A DNA stretch of 32,730 bases. It comes from Clostridia bacterium (GTDB lineage: Bacteria; Bacillota; DSM-521; Neomoorellales; Neomoorellaceae). Below are positions 16,822 through 25,139 of the stretch, one piece after another. Under the pieces are notes generated by a model, which worked only from the letters and a program-made list of their open reading frames with translations, was not told the origin of the DNA and searched no databases. Position 1 is the stretch's first letter; each line of letters opens with the position of its first letter. The stretch is taken from contig JASUSV010000017.1 in NCBI GenBank assembly GCA_030445865.1, positions 1-32,730 of the forward strand, given 5' to 3'. Position numbers and translations under genes: made by a program.

Positions 16822-16932
16822 AACTTACTCTCTCCTTCCTAAAAAATGTGTAACGACATTAGCGTCATGCGTTCTAATAGAAGATGTTTAAGCAGCAACC
16901 CCATTACCGCTACCCTTCCGGGGGAGTGGCCC

Positions 16933-18762
16933 TTACCTTAACCCCAATTCGTTGAGAGTCTCTTCTGTGGGTATCCCCGTCTTTACGTCCCAGCCGCGGG
17001 CGCGGTAGTACTCGTCCAACATTTCTTCCAGTTCTTCCGGACGGGCGAGACAGCCCTGAGAGGGGCCATCGGGGATAGGCTCTCGCATCAGGCGCTCCGG
17101 TATGGTATCCTGGGCACGGGTAATGCCTTCGCGCACGTTAAAGAGGCGCTCCAAGGTGTAGATGCGCTCGGCTATGCGCCTTAGCCCGGCAAGGTCAATA
17201 CCGCGGCCGGTGGTGAGATTGACCATTTCCACATAAGGGCCGCCCAGGAAAAAGCCGAAGACGGGCTCGGTGAAACGGCAGATGACGAGGGAGTCGCCGA
17301 TAGTGGACATGTCCTGGTTGTCCTTAACGATCTGGCCCTTGCCTTCGACGGTGAAACGGTCGGCCTTGCCCGATCTTTCCACGACGGGACGGTACTCAAG
17401 GTGGCTTCCGCCGCGGTTGGAGGTGGCGTAGCCCAGAGCCATACCTTTAAGGCCCCTGGCGCTGTGGCCGGCAAGTTCCAGGCCTTTAACCTGCATGGCG
17501 TATTTTTCCGTTCCCCTGCCCAGGATCTGGCTGGCTCTTTTGGAACCTTCCGCCAAGATTTGCCCGAAGCCTTTGCGGTGGGCGATCTGGTCTATGAGGG
17601 TGAGGATTATTTCCGGGTCGCCGAAGTTTATTTTTAGGCCGCCGGTATCCGCGGTAGTAATTAAACCTTTTTCGAAGCATTCCATGGCAAAGGCGATGGT
17701 GACGCCGGTGGAGATGGTGTCCAGGCCGTATTCGTCACAGAGGCGGTCGGCGGCCAGGATGTGGTCAAAGGAGTTTACTTCGCACATGGAGCCGAAGCTG
17801 TAAAGGGTCTCGTAGTCAGGGCCCTCGTTGATGAGGTCTTGATCTTTAAGTTTACCCTTAAGGACTTTGCCGCAGCTCATGGAGCAGGCCAGGCAGGCCG
17901 TGCTGCGGATAAGCCTTTTTTCCTGGTCTATGATTTTGGGACTGCTGATGTCGGGGGCATGTTGAAAGGTCTCTTTTTGCCAGTTGCGCGTGCCTAAAAT
18001 ACCCAGGGCATTGTTGTTGGCCGGGCCCCCAGTAGTGCCGTAGCGGGGGCGGTCTTTCCCGGTGCCGGGGTTAGCTTTAAATTTGGCCGTATATTCGCGG
18101 AAGAAATTTACCAGGCCTTCGGGGTCGGCTACTTTAACGCCTTTAGTACCCCTTACGGCGATGGCTTTTAAGTTTTTGGAGCCCATGACGGCGCCCACGC
18201 CGCCCCTGGCCGCCGCCCTGGTGCCGGCAATGATGGAGGCAATTTTAACTTGATTTTCGCCGGCAGGGCCGATGGAGGCTACTTTAAGTTCGGGATCCCG
18301 GCATTCTTTTTTTATTACTTCTTCAGTAGCGTAGGTGGTTTTACCCCAGAGGTGAGCCGCTTCTTTTATTTCTACCTGTCCGTCGTTTATATAGAGGTAG
18401 ACGGGACGAGGCGAACTGCCGGTTATTATCAGGGCGTCGTAGCCGGCGTATTTTAATTCCGAGCCCCAGTGGCCACCGGCAAAGCTGTCCATATAGAGGC
18501 CGGTAAGGGGCGATTTAGTGATTACAGCAAAGCGGGAGGCGGTAGGGATAAGGGTACCAGTGGCCGGGCCTACAGCGAAGATAAGGGCATTGGCAGGCGA
18601 TAAGGGATCAATGCCTGCCGGGACGAGGTCGTAAAGGTATTTGATGCCAAAACCGTTGCCGCCTAAGAAATTATTTTTTAAGTCTGTGGGAGTAGGGATT
18701 TTCTCAATTTTTTGGGCGGTGAGGTCGATTTTTAAGATGGTACCACCGTAGCCGTCGCTCAA
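16933..18762 (-). CDS. aor: Aldehyde:ferredoxin oxidoreductase (tungstopterin enzyme)
   Basis: This enzyme oxidises aldehydes to carboxylates with ferredoxin, or runs the reverse, using a tungsto-bispterin and one [4Fe-4S] cluster. It has 609 residues, normal for AOR. Visible features are LGGNGFGIKYLYDLVPAG near residue 29, MDSFAGGHWGSELKYAGYDA near 92, the cluster motif CLACSMSCGKVL near 287, and a further Cys in DSLVICRFTEP. The frame stays open upstream to 19020, but that part only shadows the ferredoxin gene. The TTG at 18762 follows AGGAGGCG and overlaps the ferredoxin stop by four bases (TTGA), so I start there. Its electron partner is probably the co-transcribed polyferredoxin. Confidence 0.93.
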   Translation of the reverse strand: MSDGYGGTILKIDLTAQKIEKIPTPTDLKNNFLGGNGFGIKYLYDLVPAGIDPLSPANALIFAVGPATGTLIPTASRFAVITKSPLTGLYMDSFAGGHWGSELKYAGYDALIITGSSPRPVYLYINDGQVEIKEAAHLWGKTTYATEEVIKKECRDPELKVASIGPAGENQVKIASIIAGTRAAARGGVGAVMGSKNLKAIAVRGTKGVKVADPEGLVNFFREYTAKFKANPGTGKDRPRYGTTGGPANNNALGILGTRNWQKETFQHAPDISSPKIIDQEKRLIRSTACLACSMSCGKVLKGKLKDQDLINEGPDYETLYSFGSMCEVNSFDHILAADRLCDEYGLDTISTGVTIAFAMECFEKGLITTADTGGLKINFGDPEIILTLIDQIAHRKGFGQILAEGSKRASQILGRGTEKYAMQVKGLELAGHSARGLKGMALGYATSNRGGSHLEYRPVVERSGKADRFTVEGKGQIVKDNQDMSTIGDSLVICRFTEPVFGFFLGGPYVEMVNLTTGRGIDLAGLRRIAERIYTLERLFNVREGITRAQDTIPERLMREPIPDGPSQGCLARPEELEEMLDEYYRARGWDVKTGIPTEETLNELGLR

Positions 18763-19181
18763 TTTGGGTCGCCTCCTTTGGGAGCGTAGATCAGGACTTC
18801 GTTGGGGCAATAGGTTACGCAGGCAGGCTCGCCGCCGCAGAGGTCGCAAATTAAAGGCAGGCCGGTTTCGGGGTGGGCCGCCATGGCCCCGAAGGGGCAC
18901 ATCCTTATACAGGTGCCGCAGGCGTTGCATAACTCCGGGTCGAGGGTTATAACCCCGGTTTTCGGATCTTGAGTTAAAGCTCCGCTGGGGCAGCTTTCCA
19001 TGCATTTGGGACGCGGGCACTGCCGGCAGAACACCGGGTTTTCTTTCTCCATGCCCCGATTTTTTATGCGGATGCGGGATAGAGCCGGGTTAAATCCGGG
19101 AGCACCGTGCCGGTAGGAACAAATAAGCTCGCAGGTACGGCAGCCGGTGCAGAGACCGGCTTTTATTTTAATTGCAGGCAT
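18759..19181 (-). CDS. Polyferredoxin-type 4Fe-4S protein partnering AOR
   Basis: This 140-residue iron-sulfur protein has four cysteine groups: CTGCRTCELIC (residue 11 on), CRQCPRPKCMESCP (near 52), CNACGTCIRMCP (near 85) and CDLCGGEPACVTYCP (near 112). The pattern is that of HycB/DmsB-like electron-transfer subunits with up to four [4Fe-4S] clusters. There is no signal or membrane segment. AAGGAGG lies nine bases before the ATG. It lies directly upstream of aor and overlaps it, so it very likely moves electrons between AOR and a carrier. Confidence 0.92.
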   Translation of the reverse strand: MPAIKIKAGLCTGCRTCELICSYRHGAPGFNPALSRIRIKNRGMEKENPVFCRQCPRPKCMESCPSGALTQDPKTGVITLDPELCNACGTCIRMCPFGAMAAHPETGLPLICDLCGGEPACVTYCPNEVLIYAPKGGDPN

Positions 19182-19186
19182 TTTAT

Positions 19187-19486
19187 TCAGCCTCCTTCAG
19201 CTCCTGGGATAAGCATGACTTCGTCGCCGTCTTGTAAAGCCGGGGCTTCCTTTAAGCTGGCAACCAGGCGGTTGTTTACGACAACAGCTACACCGGGCCA
19301 GAGGTCGCCCGTTTCCGGGTCTAAAAAGTAGCCTGCCAGATCGGGGCCGTATTTTTGGGCCAGGTTTCTAAGCAAGTCCAAAAGGCCGTTACCGGCAGGC
19401 AAGGTAACGGCTTCTTCCTCGCGGCCGGCCATGGCTGCCAGGTGAGAGACGAATTTTATGGTAATGGTTATTGTTTTTGGGCACAT
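19187..19486 (-). CDS. MoaD/ThiS-like ubiquitin-fold sulfur carrier
   Basis: This 99-residue beta-grasp protein ends in the Gly-Gly tail (IPGAEGG) required for thiocarboxylation of MoaD-type carriers. ITIKFVSHLAAMAGREEEAV at the N-terminus and ALQDGDEVMLIPGAEGG at the C-terminus match the family. MoaD paralogues are often found beside AOR genes and are thought to supply sulfur for the tungstopterin. ATG start with a modest GGTGG. It is the first gene of the moaD-like/ferredoxin/aor transcript. Confidence 0.88.
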   Translation of the reverse strand: MCPKTITITIKFVSHLAAMAGREEEAVTLPAGNGLLDLLRNLAQKYGPDLAGYFLDPETGDLWPGVAVVVNNRLVASLKEAPALQDGDEVMLIPGAEGG

Positions 19487-19532
19487 ATAGAACCACCGCT
19501 GTTATTTTGTTCGCTCATCTGGACCGGTCGTT

Positions 19533-19629
19533 AATACCATTCTACATCTGTGCCGCATATTCCTGCCTGGGTTAAACCAAATAAAGGACATATCTTGCCT
19601 TTTACAGCTGTTTAAAATAAAATGGTATT
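19533..19629. promoter_or_regulatory. Inverted repeat pair in the aor/MFS divergent promoter region
   Basis: AATACCATT at 19533-19541 and its exact reverse complement AATGGTATT at 19621-19629 lie 79 bases apart between the divergent moaD-like and MFS genes. The match extends imperfectly outwards. One copy sits near each gene, as expected for paired operators. The binding protein is unknown. Confidence 0.4.
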
Positions 19630-19692
19630 TAAGGTTTGAGAGGAATAGCGCCACCTTTCGGGATAAACAGATTTGAAATAGAGGTTGCTAGA

Positions 19693-20955
19693 ATGCCAAA
19701 AATATCTACCCAGCCAGTAACCTGCCGGCAAATAGCAGCACGAGTCCAAGGCGTTCCGTGGCTCTTCCTGGCGTTATTTTCCCTGGCCCACGCTGCCAAT
19801 GCTATGAGCTATAACGGCCTGGCCCCTATAGCCTCTTTCGTGCAAAATGAACTCCAACTCACCAAGGCCCAGCTAGGCACAATTACGGGGGCCTTTTCTT
19901 TAGGTATTTTTGCCGCTTCCATTCCCACCGGCTGGCTGGTAGACAGGTTAGGTGCAAGGCAAATGCTGTTCTGGGGGCAGGTGGCAGTAGCTGTTTTCAC
20001 GGCAGTTTTTGCTTTTTCCTTTAATTTCTGGCCAATTCTGCTGGCCAACACCCTGGCCGGAGCAGGCTACGCCTGCCTTAATCCCGCAACGAACAAGGCC
20101 GTCCTCTGCTGTTTCCCCAAAAACGTTAGGGCTACGGCCATGGGCACCAAACAAATGGGCGTAGCCCTTGGAACTGCCGCAGCCGCAGCCATCCTCCCTG
20201 CCCTCGCCTTGACCTTTAGCTGGCGGGTAGGGCTCTTAGCGGTAGCCGCCCTTGTTTCGACTACGGCACTAATGTCTTTTATCTTTTATCGCATTGAGGA
20301 AGAAAAAAGCCAGGCTTCCTTCTTAAAAAGCCTGTCTTTAAAAGAAATTTTCCGCAACAATAAATTATTGCTCCTGGGCGTTATGGGCATGGCCTTTACA
20401 GGCGCCCAGGTTTGCTTTACTACCTACGCCGTCATCTTTTTACAAGAAGCCCTGGCCTTACCGCCGGTAGAAGCCGGATCCTACCTCTCGCTGGCTTTAA
20501 TCTGCGCCGCCATAGCGCGTATTAGCTGGGGAGTCATCAGCGACCGCTTTTTTGGCGGCAGGCGGCGGCCGGTACTGCTCCTGCTGGCGCTCCTGGCTGC
20601 GGCTATGGCCGCCGTCCTTTCCGTTTTACCGCCCGGTATGCCTTCCTGGATACTGGCACCGGTTGTAGCCATCATGGGTATGACGGCAGTGGGCTGGAAC
20701 GGCCTCCAGATGACCCTGGTGAGCGAAGCTGCCGGTCGGCAAAAGACGGGCTTTGCTACCGGCTTCACCCTGGCCATCGGCTACCTGGGCTCTATCTTCG
20801 GCCCGCCCCTTTTCGGTTATCTAGTAGACCTTACAGGCCAGTACCGCATCTCCTGGCTGATGCTGACCGGCATCATGCTGGCCATAGCCCTGGTGCTAGC
20901 TATTTTCAAGATGGAAGAACATATGGGCATTCCTCGAGGGCTCGATACCCCATGA
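19693..20955 (+). CDS. Major facilitator superfamily transporter
   Basis: This 420-residue, twelve-helix secondary transporter shows the first-loop MFS motif as GWLVDRLGARQMLFWGQ near residue 79 and its repeat as GVISDRFFGGRRRPVLLL near 277. The frame is open from a TTG at 19636. I prefer the ATG at 19693 (MPKISTQPVTC), which follows AGAGG and gives the usual length. It is divergent from the aor operon and shares its regulatory region. Substrate is unknown; a carboxylate would fit the neighbourhood. Confidence 0.88.
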   Translation: MPKISTQPVTCRQIAARVQGVPWLFLALFSLAHAANAMSYNGLAPIASFVQNELQLTKAQLGTITGAFSLGIFAASIPTGWLVDRLGARQMLFWGQVAVAVFTAVFAFSFNFWPILLANTLAGAGYACLNPATNKAVLCCFPKNVRATAMGTKQMGVALGTAAAAAILPALALTFSWRVGLLAVAALVSTTALMSFIFYRIEEEKSQASFLKSLSLKEIFRNNKLLLLGVMGMAFTGAQVCFTTYAVIFLQEALALPPVEAGSYLSLALICAAIARISWGVISDRFFGGRRRPVLLLLALLAAAMAAVLSVLPPGMPSWILAPVVAIMGMTAVGWNGLQMTLVSEAAGRQKTGFATGFTLAIGYLGSIFGPPLFGYLVDLTGQYRISWLMLTGIMLAIALVLAIFKMEEHMGIPRGLDTP

Positions 20956-21027
20956 ATATCTTTCCGGCAAAGGCCAGGCAAGTAGGCTCGCCGCATTGCC
21001 TGCAATTGGTCCTCACCCTTTTTAAGA

Positions 21028-21060
21028 AAGCCACGGGCAAATGTATCCTGCCCGTGGCTT
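21028..21060. terminator. Strong hairpin between convergent MFS and DGC genes
   Basis: AAGCCACGGGC and GCCCGTGGCTT form a perfect 11-bp stem. On the minus strand it is followed by TCTTAAAAAGG, on the plus strand by AAAACTAATA. It probably ends both convergent transcripts, although T-tracts are short. Confidence 0.7.
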
Positions 21061-21064
21061 AAAA

Positions 21065-21339
21065 CTAATACCTCAGGGATTCTTTCACTACTTTTACCAC
21101 GCGCTCAATCTCTTCATCCGTCCAAGCAAAATCGTCAATGGCCACGATCCTTTTAGCCGCCTTAGTGGATTCCACAATGCTCTGCACGTGGCCGCCTAGC
21201 CCGGCCAGGCAAAAAAGCTTGCCTATTCCTTCTTGGTCCAGCTTTACCGCCGCCTGGTTGGCCACTTGCCCTACATTCGACCCCCGGCGCAAGGGAAAAT
21301 CATAATTTCAGCCGGGTCGCAGGTGCACTTTTCCGGCAT
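21065..21339 (-). pseudogene. DGC-domain putative zinc-binding protein, frameshifted and internally deleted
   Basis: Reading from the ATG at 21339 (after AAAGGGGTG) gives MPEKCTCDPAEIMIFPCAGG. The frame must then change by one base in the run of five C/G at 21281-21285 to continue with SNVGQVANQAAVKL, LFCLAGLGGHVQSI and KAAKRIVAID. This is the start of the DGC family, small proteins with conserved cysteines found near thioredoxin and metalloid genes. After IVAID the expected DGCP...C segment is absent and the sequence jumps to DFAWTDEEIERVVKVVKESL, so some 30 residues, including the name-giving motif, seem lost. The frameshift may be artefactual, but the deletion is not easily explained so. 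Probably non-functional. Confidence 0.65.
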
Positions 21340-21352
21340 ACACTTCACCCCT

Positions 21353-21595
21353 TTAGTTCATTTCCTCCTGGATCCACTTCTTGATCTCCTCTTTGTCGGG
21401 TACCCGGCCGAAAACTTTGACCTTGCCGTTGACCACCAGCCCCGGAGTCATTATAACACCATAGTCGGTAATTTTGTTGATGTCCGTTACTTTTTCTACC
21501 TCGGCAGCTACACCCATTTCGGCCAGGGCGTTCATAACATTTTGCTCCAGCGCCTTACACCGGGCGCATCCCGGACCCAAAACTTTGACTTCCAT
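21353..21595 (-). CDS. Small thioredoxin-like redox-active disulfide protein
   Basis: This 80-residue cytoplasmic thioredoxin-fold protein has the active site GPGCARCKALEQN (CxxC at residues 10-13) and the cis-proline segment VIMTPGLVVNGKV near 47. This family commonly sits beside ArsR-regulated UPF0718 permeases, as here, and may supply thiols for the metalloid substrate. ATG start with GGAGG 11 bases upstream. It is followed by the DGC remnant 13 bases on. Confidence 0.9.
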   Translation of the reverse strand: MEVKVLGPGCARCKALEQNVMNALAEMGVAAEVEKVTDINKITDYGVIMTPGLVVNGKVKVFGRVPDKEEIKKWIQEEMN

Positions 21596-21743
21596 ATTTA
21601 CCGTTTCCTCCTTTTCTTTTAGGTCTATGAATATCTCTTAGCTTTAGGCAGAGCTTTTGCGGCCAACCTGCTTGACCCCTCTATCACCTCCTCCAGCATT
21701 TTCCCAAAGAATGTCCTATGAAGGTTTCTGATATGGTCCGCAG

Positions 21744-22913
21744 CTAACCAACCAGCGCCCCGAACACCATACCCGTTAAGGTGGCCATTATAACTACCAG
21801 GAAAACGTAAGCGAAGGTTTTTTTAAAGCCCAAAATGCTATTGATAACTAACATATTGGGTAAACTCAAAGCCGGTCCGGCCAAAAGCAGGGCTAAAGCC
21901 GGCCCCTGGCCCATGCCGGAGCCCAGAAGCCCCTGGACAATGGGCACCTCCGTCAGAGTGGCAAAGTACATAAAAGCTCCGACGATAGAGGCAGTGAAAT
22001 TGGCCAGAAGCCCATTGCCCCCCACGACCATAGATATATACTTAGCCGGGATTATCCCTGTATCCACGCCCGGTCTGCCCATGAGGAAGCCGGCCACCAG
22101 CACGCCCCCAAAGAGAAGGGGCAAAATTTTGATACTGAAGTCCCAGGTGGAATCCACCCAGGCAGTTAATTCTTCCCGGGTAAACCAGGCTCTCAAAATT
22201 AAGGCCAGGGCTATGAGCAGGCCGATCACCAAGTACCATTTTATGTGGTAGACGGTATACCAGAGGCCGGAACTCTCCGCAGGCCTGCCCCAGGCGGCGA
22301 AGACCAGGATCAGGACCAGGACCAGGAAGTAGGACGCGGTCTGACCCAGGGTCCTGCGAGGTTCCACGCTTTCAGGCATCAGTAGCCCTTTGGCTCTCTC
22401 CTGCTCTTCCCCTCTGAAAATTAGGGCCATGATGAGGCCTATAATTACCGAAAACAGGACCGCGCCCACGGCTCTGCCCAGGCCGATCTGCCAGCCCAGA
22501 ACCCGGGCCGAAAGGATAATGGCCAGAACATTTATAGCCGGGCCGGAGTACAGAAAGGCTATGGCCGGGCCCAGACCCGCTCCTCGCTTGTAAATGCCCA
22601 TAAATAAGGGCAAAACGGTGCAGGAACAAACAGCCAGTATGGCTCCCGACACGGCTCCTACTCCATAAGCTGTCACCTTAGGGCTGTCCGGCCCCAGATA
22701 CTTCATTACGGCTTGAGAAGAAAGGAAGTTACTCATGGCCCCGGCTATAAAGAGGGCAGGCACCAGGCAAAATAGGACGTGCTCCCGGGCATATTCCTGC
22801 AGCATGTAAAAGGATTCCAGGATAGCGCTCTGCATCCTGGGATGGTGGAAGGGTAGGAAGTAAGCTGCTAAGAATACCCCCACAATTAGCAGTAACTTGG
22901 TCTGCTTGCTCAT
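21744..22913 (-). CDS. UPF0718/ArsP-like permease
   Basis: This 389-residue membrane protein has two homologous halves with about eight to ten helices. The first half carries the family motif AVCSCTVLPLFMGIYKRG near residue 95 followed by YSGPAINVLAI. The second half shows LTEVPIVQGLLGSGMG and LLLAGPALSLPNM. One characterised relative, ArsP, exports trivalent organoarsenicals; others are uncharacterised. The gene follows an arsR and precedes the small thioredoxin on one strand, so arsenic or another thiophilic metalloid is the likely substrate. ATG start with AGGAGA. Confidence 0.85.
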   Translation of the reverse strand: MSKQTKLLLIVGVFLAAYFLPFHHPRMQSAILESFYMLQEYAREHVLFCLVPALFIAGAMSNFLSSQAVMKYLGPDSPKVTAYGVGAVSGAILAVCSCTVLPLFMGIYKRGAGLGPAIAFLYSGPAINVLAIILSARVLGWQIGLGRAVGAVLFSVIIGLIMALIFRGEEQERAKGLLMPESVEPRRTLGQTASYFLVLVLILVFAAWGRPAESSGLWYTVYHIKWYLVIGLLIALALILRAWFTREELTAWVDSTWDFSIKILPLLFGGVLVAGFLMGRPGVDTGIIPAKYISMVVGGNGLLANFTASIVGAFMYFATLTEVPIVQGLLGSGMGQGPALALLLAGPALSLPNMLVINSILGFKKTFAYVFLVVIMATLTGMVFGALVG

Positions 22914-22981
22914 AAGAGCATCTCCTTTTTAATTTAGGATTTGAGTGCATTAAATTCAAAGTAAGGCGCTACGCGTATTTT

Positions 22982-23335
22982 CTATTTACACGAGCTTAAT
23001 ACTTTTCCGCTGGCCACACTGGCTTGATAACGATCCCATTCTTCCTTCATCTGTGGGATGTCTTTAATGGGAGTCGCCAGGAACAAATCTAATTCCTTGT
23101 TATATTTATCTAACGCATCTTGGATTAGCCTGTAACGAATGCGCTGGCCTTCCTTTTTTTCTTCTGCCAGCCCCACCGCTTTCAATCTCCTGAGGTGCTG
23201 GGACACAGTAGGCTGGGCAATACCCATCACCGCCACCAGTTCACAAACATACATGTCGCGTTCCAAAAGAAATTTTATTATTTTCATGCGGGTGGGATCG
23301 GCTAGAACCTTAAGATATTCTATCAATGGTTCCAT
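22982..23335 (-). CDS. arsR: ArsR-family metalloregulator (permease operon)
   Basis: This 117-residue winged-helix repressor has the helix-turn-helix GIAQPTVSQHLRRLKAVGL near residue 38, preceded by YVCELVAVM with one cysteine in the position often used for As/Sb sensing. A C-terminal SSCK could add a ligand. The frame is open from a TTG at 23362, but the ATG at 23335 has GAGGAG nine bases upstream and starts at the conserved EPLIEYLKVLADPTR, so I start there. It leads the permease-thioredoxin transcript. Confidence 0.9.
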   Translation of the reverse strand: MEPLIEYLKVLADPTRMKIIKFLLERDMYVCELVAVMGIAQPTVSQHLRRLKAVGLAEEKKEGQRIRYRLIQDALDKYNKELDLFLATPIKDIPQMKEEWDRYQASVASGKVLSSCK

Positions 23336-23379
23336 GCTTCCACTCTCCTCAATGTCTCCCAAGCAATAATAGAGCTATT

Positions 23380-23392
23380 TATATTCTTATAT
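23380..23392 (-). promoter_or_regulatory. Candidate ArsR box 1
   Basis: On the minus strand ATATAAGAATATA lies about 45 bases upstream of the arsR ATG. A 12-of-13 match occurs at 23554-23566 before the divergent arsR. The surrounding sequence is AT-rich, as expected of an ArsR operator/promoter. Confidence 0.5.
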
Positions 23393-23553
23393 TACTATTT
23401 ACCTATAATATAATCGATACACTCCCTCCCGTCAACCTTTTTGCAAAATTATTTACCCATAAGGAGCTGCTTAAAAAGAGCTGGGTGAACCCGGCCAAGT
23501 TTAAGGGAGCCATTCCCGGTAATTCCTTGACGAAGATAAAAAAGTAAAATAAT

Positions 23554-23566
23554 ATATAAGAAAATA
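23554..23566 (+). promoter_or_regulatory. Candidate ArsR box 2
   Basis: ATATAAGAAAATA lies 64 bases upstream of the second arsR and matches box 1 at 12 of 13 positions in the same orientation relative to its gene. The following TTATATACTTGTTATAT is a further imperfect palindrome in the likely promoter. Confidence 0.5.
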
Positions 23567-23629
23567 GTTATATACTTGTTATATATGTTATAGGAGCAAT
23601 ACAACAAATAAAGGAGGCGAATCAATGCT

Positions 23630-23995
23630 TTGCAGATAAAAGAAGCCGAAAAAGTATTTAAGGCCCTGGGCCAAAGCTTGCGCTTAAAGATTATTGCCCT
23701 GCTGGCCGAGCAAGAGTTTTGCGTCTGTGAGCTGGAGGAAATCTTCGGCGTTTCCCAGCCGGCCATATCACAACATTTGCGCATTTTAAAGGAAGCCGAC
23801 CTTGTAGAGGAAGAAAAAATAGGACAGTGGGTATTCTATTCCTTAAAGCGAGAATACCTGGAAGAATTCCTGCGGGATTTTTCTTCCTACCTGATTTCAC
23901 CCCTGGAAGCCAAAAAGGATTTGGAGCAGGAAAGGGCGCGGGTTAAGCAGCTGGAGCAGAATCCCAAAGTCACCTGCCGGCCGTTGCCCAGATAG
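23630..23995 (+). CDS. arsR: ArsR-family arsenic repressor (acr3 operon)
   Basis: This 121-residue winged-helix repressor has EFCVCELEEIFGVSQPAIS near residue 29, so the CVC pair typical of arsenite-sensing ArsR precedes the recognition helix. The C-terminus has one more Cys (VTCRPLPR). The only in-frame start is a TTG 12 bases after GGAGG. An ATG at 23625, at ideal spacing, opens a four-codon frame (ATG CTT TGC AGA TAA) instead. Translation may re-initiate at the overlapping TTG, or one base near the start may be wrong. It precedes acr3 by 48 bases. Confidence 0.88.
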   Translation: MQIKEAEKVFKALGQSLRLKIIALLAEQEFCVCELEEIFGVSQPAISQHLRILKEADLVEEEKIGQWVFYSLKREYLEEFLRDFSSYLISPLEAKKDLEQERARVKQLEQNPKVTCRPLPR

Positions 23996-24043
23996 CCGGA
24001 TTAAAGACGACCGGCAGCATAGAAGGAGGTTTGCAGCACAACA

Positions 24044-25123
24044 ATGTCCGACAGCAAAGCCGTATCCCGGTTGTCATTGCTAGACCGTTTCCTCACCCTA
24101 TGGATCTTCCTGGCCATGGCCTTCGGCGTGGGCCTGGGGTATTTCGTCCCCGGTGTGGCCGCTGCCCTGGATAGAATGTCCATAGGCACCACTTCTATAC
24201 CCATCGCTATAGGTCTGATAGTTATGATGTACCCGCCTTTAGCCAAGGTTAAGTATGAAGAGATAGGTAACGTCTTTAAAAACGGCAGAGTTATGGCCCT
24301 CTCCCTCATCCAGAACTGGGCCATCGGACCCATTCTCATGTTTATCCTGGCCATCATCTTCCTCCATAACTACCCAGAGTACATGGTGGGCCTGATTTTG
24401 ATCGGCCTGGCCCGCTGTATCGCCATGGTCATAGTCTGGAACAGCCTGGCCAACGGCGACAGCGAATATGCTGCTGCGCTGGTAGCCCTGAATTCTATCT
24501 TCCAGGTTTTCTTCTATTCCATCTACGCCTATATTTTCATCACTGTTCTACCCACCTGGCTGGGCTTAAAAGGGATGCAGGTACATGTTTCCATACGCGA
24601 AGTAGCCATCAGCGTGGCCATCTACCTGGGCATCCCCTTCGTAGCCGGCTTTTTGACCCGCTACTTCCTACTGCCGGCCAAAGGCAAGGAATGGTACGAG
24701 AAAGTTTTCGTGCCCAAAATCAGCCCCCTGGCCCTGATCGCCCTATTGTTCACTATAGTAGTGATGTTCTCTTTCAAAGGTAATTATATCGTCACCCTGC
24801 CCATGGACGTGGTGAGGGTAGCCATTCCTCTGGTAGCCTATTTCGTACTTATGTTTTTAGTTTCCTTTTTCATTAGCATGCGCCTGGAAGTAAATTATGC
24901 CCAGACCGCTACCCTCTCTTTTACGGCAGCCAGCAATAATTTTGAACTGGCCATAGCCGTGGCTGTGGCCGTTTTCGGCGTCAACTCCGGCCAGGCTTTT
25001 GCGGCGGTAATCGGCCCTTTAATTGAGGTGCCGGTAATGATCGGCCTGGTGAACGTGGCCCTGGCGTTTTCGCGTAAATATTTCACTCCCGCAGGAGCGC
25101 CCAGGACGGCGAGGAGCAGGTAA
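24044..25123 (+). CDS. acr3: Arsenite efflux permease Acr3
   Basis: This 359-residue, ten-helix arsenite/antimonite:H+ antiporter of the ACR3 family shows the conserved Cys in [19 protein letters not shown] near residue 126. The second signature is [16 protein letters not shown] followed by [17 protein letters not shown] near the C-terminus with the conserved Glu. ATG start with AGGAGG 13 bases upstream. It is transcribed with the upstream arsR. No arsenate reductase (arsC) is present; the small thioredoxin across the divergent promoter cannot replace it by sequence. Confidence 0.94.
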   Translation: MSDSKAVSRLSLLDRFLTLWIFLAMAFGVGLGYFVPGVAAALDRMSIGTTSIPIAIGLIVMMYPPLAKVKYEEIGNVFKNGRVMALSLIQNWAIGPILMFILAIIFLHNYPEYMVGLILIGLARCIAMVIVWNSLANGDSEYAAALVALNSIFQVFFYSIYAYIFITVLPTWLGLKGMQVHVSIREVAISVAIYLGIPFVAGFLTRYFLLPAKGKEWYEKVFVPKISPLALIALLFTIVVMFSFKGNYIVTLPMDVVRVAIPLVAYFVLMFLVSFFISMRLEVNYAQTATLSFTAASNNFELAIAVAVAVFGVNSGQAFAAVIGPLIEVPVMIGLVNVALAFSRKYFTPAGAPRTARSR

Positions 25124-25139
25124 TAGCAAATCCGCTTAT

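Noticed and set aside
18763-19020. Upstream extension of the AOR frame by 86 codons
   Set aside because: It overlaps the whole front of the ferredoxin gene in another frame and reads as low-complexity Arg/Pro sequence. The TTG at 18762 has the ribosome site and fits the family length.
21623-21743. Possible small minus-strand gene after the permease (MLEEVIEGSSRLAAKALPKA...)
   Set aside because: The frame is open for about 39 codons, but it has no ribosome site before the ATG and no recognisable relative. Too weak to list.
23440-23547. Plus-strand open frame before the second arsR
   Set aside because: It begins inside the AT-rich operator region without a ribosome site and has no recognisable motif.
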